Assembly: GCA_947449125.1 (NCBI GenBank)
Contig: CANFQR010000088.1
Coordinates: 1 to 6,292, forward strand
DNA from: Bacteroidota bacterium
Lineage (GTDB): Bacteria > Bacteroidota > Bacteroidia > B-17B0 > Aurantibacillaceae
DNA: 6,292 nucleotides
Direction: 5' to 3'
The position numbers and the translations under genes were made by a program. How positions within the stretch are numbered: position 1 is the stretch's first letter; each line of letters opens with the position of its first letter. Below are positions 1-5,655 of this stretch, piece by piece. A model generated the notes under the pieces. It worked only from the letters and a program-made list of their open reading frames with translations, did not search any database and was not told the origin of the DNA.

Positions 1-213
1 AATATAGTTTTTGTCAGGATGGTGTTGTGCTAATCCAACTGTATATTCTCCTTTACCGCAGCCCAATTCTAAAACAATGGGGTTGCTGTTTTTAAAATAG
101 TCATTGTGCCATTTTCCTTTTAATAAAAAACCCTTATTTAAGTTTTCCCAAAAAAGGGTAAAACAGTTTTTAAACATTTCAAATTCTGCAAATTTTTCTT
201 GTTTTGTTGGCAT
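1..213 (-). CDS. trmB: tRNA (guanine-N7-)-methyltransferase, N-terminal part (cut by left edge)
   Basis: This is the 5' end of a gene that leaves the window at base 1, so only residues 1-71 are visible. The reading starts at ATG (211-213 on the complement) and gives MPTKQEKFAEF..., followed by IVLELGCGKGEYTVGLA at about 46-62. The LELGCGKG stretch is the SAM-binding motif I of a Rossmann methyltransferase, and the flanking NPIVLELGCGKGEYTVGLA pattern is what Bacteroidota TrmB proteins show. The known family role is SAM-dependent m7G46 formation in the variable loop of tRNA, in the cytoplasm. The start lies one base after the stop of the upstream ABC transporter gene (TAA T ATG), which suggests the same mRNA and reinitiation. 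The catalytic C-terminal half cannot be seen, so another class I methyltransferase remains possible but less likely. Confidence 0.85.
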   Translation of the reverse strand, partial: MPTKQEKFAEFEMFKNCFTLFWENLNKGFLLKGKWHNDYFKNSNPIVLELGCGKGEYTVGLAQHHPDKNYI

Positions 214-214
214 A

Positions 215-2005
215 TTAAATTTCTGTACTGTTATTTAGTTCGTATAATTTTTTAAACTTCGAATTGCTGTTTAATAATTTTTCAATCGTTCCTTCTTCTA
301 TAATTTTACCTTGATCGAACACTAAAACTTTATCAACATGTTTAATAGTAGATAAACGATGTGCAATGATAATTGAGGTTCGGCCTTTAGAAATTTTTTC
401 TACTGCTTGTTGAATTAATTGTTCGGTTTGCGTATCTATTGTAGCAGTAGCCTCATCCAGAATAAAAATACTTGGTTGGTAAACATAAGCGCGAATAAAC
501 GCTATTAATTGTCGTTGGCCTGCCGATAAACCTTGGCCTCTTTCTGTAACTTTATAATTAAAATTATCCGGAAGCGTCATAATGTAATTATATAAGCCAA
601 TTTGTTTTGTGGCGGATACAACATTTTCAAACGATATTTCAGGATTATTTAATGTAATGTTATTTAAAAGTGTATCGTTAAACATATAAACATCTTGTAA
701 AACTATACCGGTATTTTTTCTTAAAGAACTTAATTCAAACTGATTAATTTCTGTTTCATCAATTAAAATTTCGCCCTTGTTTAGGTCGTAAAAACGACTG
801 AGTAAATTAATTACTGTTGATTTTCCTGCACCTGTGGCGCCAACCAAGGCAACTGTTTGCCCTGCTTTAATTGAAAACGACACATCTTTTAAAACAAAAT
901 GATTGTTATTATAAGCAAACCATACATTTTTAAATTCAATGCCTTTAGTAATATTTTCAAATTTAAGTGAGCCGCAATTACTTATTTTTTCGTCGGTATC
1001 TAAAACTTTAAAAACTCTTTCAGCCGAAACAATACCCATTTGCAAAGTGTTTAAGCGATCTGCCAACATTCTTATTGGGCGAAAAACCATATTTATCATC
1101 ATTATAAAAAACGTAAGATCACCAAGACCAATATTAAATGCGTTGCCTTTTATGCCCACAAACCAAATTATTAAGGCCACAGAAACAGACGATAAAATTT
1201 CAACAACCGGAAAGAAAACGGAGTAATAAAAAATAGATTTAATATTTGCTACACGGTGTTGGTTATTTATTTCTTTAAACTTTTCAAATTCTTGATTTTC
1301 TCGGTTAAATAATTGTACTAGGCGCATGCCGGTAATATGCTCTTGTGTAAATGTATTTAATGCTGCCACGGCATTTCTTACCATTGTAAATGTTTTTTTA
1401 ACGCCTTTTTTAAATAAAGCGGTTGCCAAAAAAAGTAAGGGGATGGTGCTTAAAGTTAATAAGGTTAGTATCCAGTTTTTTGCAAACATAACACAAACAA
1501 AAATTATCAGCATGACCACATCTCCTGCTATTACTATAAATCCTTGCGCAAACACATCGCTTAAGCTTTCAACATCAGATATAGCGCGTGTTACTAGCGT
1601 ACCTACAGGGGTGGTGTCGTAGTATGTATTCTTTAAATGAATAATGTGTTTATAAATTTGATTTCGTAAATCTTTTACAATGTTTTGACCAAGAAGATTT
1701 GTAATTCTTAAATTAAGAATTTGTAAAATGGCTTCGGTAACTAATGAAACAAAAATAAGTGTGCAAATAAAATTTAACCCGCTCAAATCTTTTGAAACGC
1801 TTACGTAATCATTAAGTGCTTTGCTTATTAAAAGAGGCCTTACAATGCTAATAGTAGCTAAAATTAAAGTTAAAATAACCGCAAAATAAAAAAGTGTTTT
1901 ATAAGGGTTGGTGTAACTTAAAATTCGTTTTATAAGTTTTGGATTTAATCCTTTATGTTGTTCTTTAGGGCTCAATAAAAATATCTTTAGGGTATTTAAT
2001 TCCAA
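215..2005 (-). CDS. ABC exporter half-transporter (MsbA/multidrug type, fused membrane and ATPase domains)
   Basis: A 596-residue protein with the complete layout of an inner-membrane ABC exporter that works as a dimer. The transmembrane domain has about six hydrophobic segments (near 37-60, 77-97, 150-172, 176-197, 258-284 and 293-310). The ATPase domain has an A-loop Tyr365, Walker A GATGAGKST 389-397, Q-loop Gln437, signature LSAGQ 493-497, Walker B ILDE 515-518 with catalytic Glu518, and switch His549. All nucleotide-binding residues are intact. Family members export lipids, lipid A precursors or drugs; the sequence does not show which. The start is uncertain. A TAG stop (2006-2008 on the complement) lies directly upstream, the first possible codon is TTG at 2003-2005, and a second TTG at 1973-1975 would give a 586-residue protein (MSPKEQHKG...) overlapping truA by only 11 bases. 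No in-frame ATG exists near the N-terminus. It follows truA and precedes trmB, apparently in one operon. Confidence 0.9.
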   Translation of the reverse strand: MELNTLKIFLLSPKEQHKGLNPKLIKRILSYTNPYKTLFYFAVILTLILATISIVRPLLISKALNDYVSVSKDLSGLNFICTLIFVSLVTEAILQILNLRITNLLGQNIVKDLRNQIYKHIIHLKNTYYDTTPVGTLVTRAISDVESLSDVFAQGFIVIAGDVVMLIIFVCVMFAKNWILTLLTLSTIPLLFLATALFKKGVKKTFTMVRNAVAALNTFTQEHITGMRLVQLFNRENQEFEKFKEINNQHRVANIKSIFYYSVFFPVVEILSSVSVALIIWFVGIKGNAFNIGLGDLTFFIMMINMVFRPIRMLADRLNTLQMGIVSAERVFKVLDTDEKISNCGSLKFENITKGIEFKNVWFAYNNNHFVLKDVSFSIKAGQTVALVGATGAGKSTVINLLSRFYDLNKGEILIDETEINQFELSSLRKNTGIVLQDVYMFNDTLLNNITLNNPEISFENVVSATKQIGLYNYIMTLPDNFNYKVTERGQGLSAGQRQLIAFIRAYVYQPSIFILDEATATIDTQTEQLIQQAVEKISKGRTSIIIAHRLSTIKHVDKVLVFDQGKIIEEGTIEKLLNSNSKFKKLYELNNSTEI

Positions 2006-2732
2006 CTAAAAACAAAGCTTTTGCTTCAACATTATTGCCGGCGGCTTTTCTATTTTTAGCTTCAATAATTTTTCTGAAATCGTTTAATGTAATTTTATTT
2101 TTGCCAACCATTAAAAGTGTACCTACAATGGCGCGAACCATGCCTCGTAAGAAACGGTCGGCAGTAATTGTAAATCGCCATTCGCCAATGTTTGTTTTTT
2201 GCCATACAGCTTTTTTAATTTTACAGTTATTAGTTTTGTTTTGGGTATGTAGCTTACTAAAACTTGTAAAATCAGAATATTCTAAAAGTATAGCGGCGGC
2301 TTTATTCATTAAATCAAAATCAAGTTCGCCAAAAACATACAGGCTAAAATTATCAATAAAAGGATTTTTTATTTGGTGAATATAATAATAATAGGTTCTT
2401 GATATGGCATCAAATCTTGCGTGCGCCTCATCTCTTACGCTCGAAATATTTTGTATAGAAATTTCTGTTGGTAAAACGTTGTTAAATTTATATAACCAGT
2501 GGGATTTGTTTTTAATTAAATCACCACAATTACTTTCAAAATGTGCCACATAATTTTTGGCATTAACGCCCGCATCAGTTCTACCACAACCAGTAAGTTC
2601 GATCTTTTCTTTTAAAAGCATGGTAATTTTTTCTTCCAAAATTTGCTGAACGGTATTTGGCGTATTATTTTGAACTTGCCAACCATTTAATTTGGTTCCG
2701 TTGTAAGAAAGCGTTAAAAAGTAACGTGCCAT
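1965..2732 (-). CDS. truA: tRNA pseudouridine(38-40) synthase
   Basis: A 255-residue protein of normal length for TruA, which isomerises uridines 38, 39 and/or 40 in the anticodon stem-loop of tRNA. The N-terminus has the family's YNGTKLNGWQVQ stretch (10-21). The catalytic motif is GCGRTDAGVNA (48-58) with catalytic Asp53. ARFDAISRTYYYY (105-117) carries the conserved Arg-Thr-Tyr, and FLRGMVRAIVGTLL (194-207) matches the C-terminal core helix. Two places depart from the usual consensus: GRTDAGVHA has Asn57 instead of His, and the C-terminal loop reads AGNNVEAKALFL rather than an APA/VPAxGL-like form. The catalytic Asp and Tyr are kept, so the enzyme is probably active. ATG at 2730-2732 is the natural start. 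The 3' end overlaps the exporter gene by 41 bases, or 11 if that gene starts at its second TTG. It is the first gene of the minus-strand operon. Confidence 0.95.
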   Translation of the reverse strand: MARYFLTLSYNGTKLNGWQVQNNTPNTVQQILEEKITMLLKEKIELTGCGRTDAGVNAKNYVAHFESNCGDLIKNKSHWLYKFNNVLPTEISIQNISSVRDEAHARFDAISRTYYYYIHQIKNPFIDNFSLYVFGELDFDLMNKAAAILLEYSDFTSFSKLHTQNKTNNCKIKKAVWQKTNIGEWRFTITADRFLRGMVRAIVGTLLMVGKNKITLNDFRKIIEAKNRKAAGNNVEAKALFLVGIKYPKDIFIEP

Positions 2733-2847
2733 GCTACAAAATTAAGCTATAATTTAAAATAAGGAGTTTTTATATAACAGATAACCACTTGTAAAAAAAT
2801 AATCTAAAATTTACTGTGTTTAAAATTGCTAATTTTACGCTTAAACT
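2733..2847. promoter_or_regulatory. Divergent intergenic region between truA and rlmD
   Basis: This 115-base AT-rich gap must hold promoters firing both ways. On the minus strand, TAATTTTG (complement of 2737-2744) matches the Bacteroidota -7 consensus TAnnTTTG exactly. It has no TTTG about 19 bases further upstream, and it lies so close to the truA ATG that transcripts would be almost leaderless. On the plus strand, TAATTTTA (2830-2837) is a one-mismatch -7 candidate 18 bases from the start of rlmD, again without a clear -33 element. Neither start codon has a Shine-Dalgarno motif. The promoter positions are inference. Confidence 0.35.
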
Positions 2848-4257
2848 ATGACAAAAATCAAAAAAAATTTTGTGCTCGAAGGCCTTGAAGTTATTGATAT
2901 TAGCACCGAAGGCAAGGCTATTGCCAAACACGACGGTTTGGTGGTTTTTATAGATGGTGCTGTTCCCGGCGACGTTGTGGATGTAATGGTTTACAGAAAA
3001 AAAAATAATCTTGCCGAAGGAAAAGTGCATAAGATGATTAAATTTTCTGAATTAAGAACAACACCTAAATGTGAGCATTTTGGAACTTGTGGTGGTTGTA
3101 AATGGCAAAATTTAGCCTACTCCAATCAATTAGAGTTTAAGCAGAAATATGTTTATGACGCATTTACCCGAATTGGAAAATTAAATTTTCCTGAAATAAT
3201 GCCTATTCTTGGAAATTCGGAGCAGTATTATTACCGTAATAAACTTGAATTTGGTTTCTCAAATAAAAAATGGTTAACTAACCAACAAATTGAGTCAAAG
3301 CAAGAAGTTGAAAATAAAAATGCTTTGGGATATCATATTGCAGGCTTGTTTGATAAGATTTTAGATATTGATAACTGTTATTTACAACCCGAGCCAAGCA
3401 ACTCTATCAGAAATGCTGTAAGAGACTATGCTTTAAAAAATAAGTTGTCGTTTTTTGATATCAGAAATAAGCAAGGTTTATTAAGAACCTTACTAATAAG
3501 AACAAGCAGTACCGGAGAGGTGATGGTGGTTGTATCGGTGTTTGAATGGCTCGAAAAAGAACTTTTTGGCTTACTCGATTTTTTAAAAACCAATTTCCCT
3601 CAAATTACTTCCTTGCAATACACGCATAACAATAAAGGAAACGATACGTTTTACGGATTAAACATCGTTACTTATTATGGGCGCGATTATATTTTAGAGG
3701 AAATGGAGGGTTTAAAATATAAAATAAGTGCAAAATCGTTTTATCAAACAAATTCGCAACAGGCCTACAATCTTTATAAGATAACCCGCGATTTTGCAGC
3801 TTTAAGCGGCAAAGAAGTTGTTTACGACCTTTATACAGGTACCGGAACAATTGCCAATTTTGTGGCAAAACAAGCAAAACAGGTTATTGGTGTAGAATAC
3901 GTTGAAGATGCTATTAAAGATGCTATTGAAAATTCGGTAACTAATAATATTAAAAACACCACGTTTTTTGCCGGCGACATGAAAGACGTTTTAACTGAAT
4001 CGTTTATAAATACCAATGGCAAACCGGATGTTATTATAACCGACCCGCCCAGAGCAGGCATGCACGAGGATGTTATTAAAGTAATGCTTAGGGTGTTGCC
4101 CGAAAAAATTGTTTATGTTAGTTGCAACCCAAGCACGCAAGCAAGAGACTTGGCGTTTTTTGAAACTAATTATGAAATTGTTAAAGTGCAGCCGGTTGAC
4201 ATGTTTCCGCAAACGGCCCATGTAGAAAATGTGGTATTGTTAAAGAGAAGAAATTAA
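2848..4257 (+). CDS. rlmD: 23S rRNA (uracil-5-)-methyltransferase, RlmD/RumA type
   Basis: A 469-residue RNA m5U methyltransferase of the TrmA/RlmC/RlmD family, complete. Residues 1 to about 62 form a TRAM-like RNA-binding domain (EGLEVIDISTEGKAIAKHDG...). The 4Fe-4S cluster ligands are Cys75, Cys81, Cys84 (C-x5-C-x2-C) and Cys177 (DNCYL), as in RumA. The methyltransferase domain has SFYQTN 297-302, the SAM-binding DLYTGTGTIANF 327-338, DPPRAG 399-404, the catalytic nucleophile Cys426 in SCNPSTQARD 425-434, and the general base Glu460 in QTAHVENVVLL. Known members methylate 23S rRNA at U1939 (RlmD), U747 (RlmC), or both (RlmCD). The motifs do not separate these activities, so rlmD is the best family name rather than a proven site specificity. 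It is transcribed away from truA. No terminator is visible before the lipoprotein genes 68 bases downstream, so readthrough into them is possible. Confidence 0.9.
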   Translation: MTKIKKNFVLEGLEVIDISTEGKAIAKHDGLVVFIDGAVPGDVVDVMVYRKKNNLAEGKVHKMIKFSELRTTPKCEHFGTCGGCKWQNLAYSNQLEFKQKYVYDAFTRIGKLNFPEIMPILGNSEQYYYRNKLEFGFSNKKWLTNQQIESKQEVENKNALGYHIAGLFDKILDIDNCYLQPEPSNSIRNAVRDYALKNKLSFFDIRNKQGLLRTLLIRTSSTGEVMVVVSVFEWLEKELFGLLDFLKTNFPQITSLQYTHNNKGNDTFYGLNIVTYYGRDYILEEMEGLKYKISAKSFYQTNSQQAYNLYKITRDFAALSGKEVVYDLYTGTGTIANFVAKQAKQVIGVEYVEDAIKDAIENSVTNNIKNTTFFAGDMKDVLTESFINTNGKPDVIITDPPRAGMHEDVIKVMLRVLPEKIVYVSCNPSTQARDLAFFETNYEIVKVQPVDMFPQTAHVENVVLLKRRN

Positions 4258-4275
4258 CTAGTTGATTTACGCAAA

Positions 4276-4308
4276 AATTGTACAATTAAATTATTTTTAT
4301 TTACTTCA
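4276..4308 (+). promoter_or_regulatory. Candidate promoter/operator before lipoprotein gene 1
   Basis: The 68-base gap after rlmD contains a perfect 12-base palindrome, AATTGTACAATT (4276-4287). It also contains TTACTTCA (4301-4308), which resembles the -7 element TTACTTTG of the better promoter at 5340-5370. An ATTG inside the palindrome lies 20 bases upstream of it, near the expected -33 position. The ATG follows 17 bases after the -7-like box. Whether the palindrome is a regulator site or chance in AT-rich DNA cannot be told from one copy. Confidence 0.3.
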
Positions 4309-4325
4309 AGTCAAATTTAAAAAAC

Positions 4326-4610
4326 ATGAAAAAAAATTTATTATTTGTTGCCGCTGTTGCTTTGGTAATGGCGTCTTGTAAAAAAGACAGAACGTGTTCT
4401 TGTACAATAACTCCAGTTTCTTCAACAGTAAATGGAGTTACACAACCAATTGCTGCGGGGACTCATACGCGTGAGTATAAAATCACAAAAGTTACAAAAA
4501 AAGGAGCGGCTTGTAATAGTGGCGAAGAAACCACAACCTCCACTTCTACAACAAACAATGTAGTAAGCACTCAGGTTGTTGTTGCAAAAGCTGAATGTAC
4601 ATTAAAATAA
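4326..4610 (+). CDS. Small cysteine-rich lipoprotein, array member 1
   Basis: A 94-residue predicted lipoprotein of unknown function. Residues 1-17 are a short signal peptide (MKK, then a hydrophobic LLFVAAVALVM core) ending in the lipobox MASC, so Cys18 should be the lipidated first residue of the mature protein. The mature part starts CKKDRTCSC and has cysteines at 24, 26, 63 and 91. The middle one lies in GAACNSGEET and the last in AECTLK at the very C-terminus. The rest is Thr/Ser-rich with no recognised domain. The four non-lipid cysteines could form two disulfides in the periplasm or outside the cell (inference). It has 94 residues and the same cysteine positions as member 2, and it shares PVSSTVNGVTQP with member 3. 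The ATG is preceded by A-rich sequence with no Shine-Dalgarno. It is the first gene of a three-gene unit. Confidence 0.88.
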   Translation: MKKNLLFVAAVALVMASCKKDRTCSCTITPVSSTVNGVTQPIAAGTHTREYKITKVTKKGAACNSGEETTTSTSTTNNVVSTQVVVAKAECTLK

Positions 4611-4629
4611 CTTTTAAAAATTAAAAACC

Positions 4630-4914
4630 ATGAAAAAAACAATATTATTAGGCGCTATAGCTATGTTTGCTATGGCATCGTGCAAAAAAGACAGAACATG
4701 TGAATGTAAGTCTACCACAACATCTGAAACAGTTAATGGAGTTTCACAGCCAATTACAGATCCTGTAACTACAACAACTACCAAATACACAAAAGCTAGT
4801 AAAGGCAGTGTAGAATGCAATAGTGGTGAAGAAACTGTAAATTTTAATTACACAATTAACAGCACAACTTATGTTCTTGCTCAAACAAATAAAGTAGAAT
4901 GCACTTTAAAATAA
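4630..4914 (+). CDS. Small cysteine-rich lipoprotein, array member 2
   Basis: A 94-residue predicted lipoprotein paralogous to its neighbours. The signal peptide MKKTILLGAIAMFAMAS ends at lipobox Cys18. The mature part begins CKKDRTCEC, with further cysteines at 24, 26, 63 and 91, at exactly the positions of member 1. The conserved pieces are TVNGVSQPI (34-42), VECNSGEET around Cys63 and VECTLK at the end. Between them the protein is Thr-rich (a TTTTT run near 47-51) and more diverged from members 1 and 3 than those two are from each other. No enzymatic or binding domain is recognisable. It starts 19 bases after member 1 and 14 bases before member 3, so it is almost certainly cotranscribed. 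The ATG follows an A-rich leader without Shine-Dalgarno. Location at the inner or outer membrane cannot be decided from sequence alone. Confidence 0.88.
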   Translation: MKKTILLGAIAMFAMASCKKDRTCECKSTTTSETVNGVSQPITDPVTTTTTKYTKASKGSVECNSGEETVNFNYTINSTTYVLAQTNKVECTLK

Positions 4915-4928
4915 AAAAATAAATTAAT

Positions 4929-5201
4929 ATGAAAAAAGTTATATTATTGGCTTCAGTTGTTTCATTAATGACTGTGTCCTGCAAAAAAGACAGAACTTGT
5001 ACATGTACAGTAACACCTGTCTCTTCAACCGTTAACGGAGTTACTCAACCTCTAGTTGTAAGCTCTTATTCATACAATCAAAAATTAACCAAGGTTACAA
5101 AAAATGGAGCGCATTGTAATAGTGGTCAGCAAACGGAAACTCAAACATCTGGCTCTACAACAACGGTTGATGTATCAAAATACGATTGTAAATTAGATTA
5201 A
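4929..5201 (+). CDS. Small cysteine-rich lipoprotein, array member 3
   Basis: A 90-residue predicted lipoprotein. The signal peptide MKKVILLASVVSLMTVS leads to Cys18; the lipobox TVSC has Thr where Leu is usual, which the looser Bacteroidota lipobox tolerates. The mature N-terminus is CKKDRTCTC, with cysteines at 24, 26, 63 and 87. TVTPVSSTVNGVTQPL and KVTKNGAHCNSG closely match member 1, so 1 and 3 are the nearest pair although member 2 lies between them. The segment between the last two cysteines is four residues shorter than in members 1 and 2, and the end is DCKLD instead of the usual final Lys. The function is unknown. It is the last gene of the first unit: a strong hairpin terminator begins 23 bases after its stop codon. 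Confidence 0.88.
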   Translation: MKKVILLASVVSLMTVSCKKDRTCTCTVTPVSSTVNGVTQPLVVSSYSYNQKLTKVTKNGAHCNSGQQTETQTSGSTTTVDVSKYDCKLD

Positions 5202-5224
5202 ACAAGGTTTAGTTTAATTTGAGA

Positions 5225-5254
5225 AAAAAGCCACTGAAAACTCAGTGGCTTTTT
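5225..5254 (+). terminator. Rho-independent terminator after array member 3
   Basis: AGCCACTGA (5229-5237) pairs perfectly with TCAGTGGCT (5242-5250) around an AAAC loop. Flanking A4/T4 extend the stem to 13 pairs, and the T tract follows directly. It closes the unit of lipoprotein genes 1-3 and separates it from genes 4-5. Confidence 0.9.
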
Positions 5255-5339
5255 CTATTAATAGTCAAGAAAAAAGCAATTTTTATGATTGGTTGGTAAA
5301 ATTATTTTGTACACAGCTCAAAACCAAGGTGTTAAAAAA

Positions 5340-5370
5340 TTTGTTTCGTGGTTTATTTTACTTTACTTTG
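5340..5370 (+). promoter_or_regulatory. Bacteroidota-type promoter for array members 4-5
   Basis: TTTG (5340-5343), exactly 19 bases, then TTACTTTG (5363-5370). This fits the phylum's TTTG-N19-TAnnTTTG consensus with one mismatch. The ATG of member 4 lies 22 bases after the -7 element, giving a short leader. The site follows the terminator of unit 1, where a new promoter is needed. A weaker alternative -7 box, TTATTTTG, lies at 5302-5309 without a good -33 partner. Bases 5255-5339 otherwise show nothing I can identify. Confidence 0.6.
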
Positions 5371-5392
5371 CCAAAACAAAAAAACAAAAATT

Positions 5393-5644
5393 ATGAAAAA
5401 AATTACATTACTAGCAGTTGCATGTGTTGCAATTAGCTTAGCGTCTTGTAAAAAAGACAGAGATTGTGAGTGTACAACAACAACTGTAAGTGCAAATGGA
5501 ACTACAACTACAGGTACTGCTCAAACTACAACCATAAAAGAAATTAGCAAAGGTGACGCTAAAACTCAGTGTAATAAGACTGTATGGTCTAATACAAATA
5601 GCGGCGGAACTACTACTCAAACTACAGATTGTAAACTAAAATAA
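5393..5644 (+). CDS. Small cysteine-rich lipoprotein, array member 4
   Basis: An 83-residue predicted lipoprotein, the shortest of the family. I chose the ATG at 5393 because it gives the MKKITLLAVACVAISLAS signal peptide and a good lipobox (LASC, Cys19). The reading frame stays open upstream to a GTG at 5348, but that start would lie inside the promoter and put a polar stretch before the signal peptide. The mature part starts CKKDRDCEC, with cysteines at 25, 27, 60 and 80 and the family ending DCKLK; an extra Cys11 lies in the signal peptide. The usual NSG after the middle Cys is replaced by NKT, and the Thr-rich region between CxC and that Cys is about four residues shorter than in members 1-3. 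The function is unknown. It is first in the second unit, 11 bases before member 5. Confidence 0.87.
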   Translation: MKKITLLAVACVAISLASCKKDRDCECTTTTVSANGTTTTGTAQTTTIKEISKGDAKTQCNKTVWSNTNSGGTTTQTTDCKLK

Positions 5645-5655
5645 AATTTTAAAAC

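Noticed and set aside
939..1622. Two plus-strand open frames (939-1226 and 1326-1622) inside the ABC exporter gene
   Set aside because: They are antisense shadows of an intact, motif-complete exporter.
2770..3030. Minus-strand open frame across the truA-rlmD gap and the 5' end of rlmD
   Set aside because: It is antisense to the well-supported TRAM domain of rlmD, and its protein is not family-like.
4258..4325. Terminator after rlmD
   Set aside because: The only inverted repeat is the AT-rich palindrome AATTGTACAATT, which has no loop or GC stem; no proper hairpin with a T tract is visible.
4614..4820. Minus-strand open frame opposite lipoprotein gene 2
   Set aside because: It is a shadow of a Thr-rich coding sequence, with no independent signals.
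5348..5392. GTG-started N-terminal extension of lipoprotein gene 4
   Set aside because: It would overlap the promoter at 5340-5370 and place polar residues ahead of a perfect MKK signal peptide; the ATG at 5393 matches the four paralogues.
5245..5436. Plus-strand open frame of 63 codons over the terminator and into gene 4
   Set aside because: It begins inside the terminator hairpin and ends out of frame within the signal peptide of gene 4; it shows no family features.
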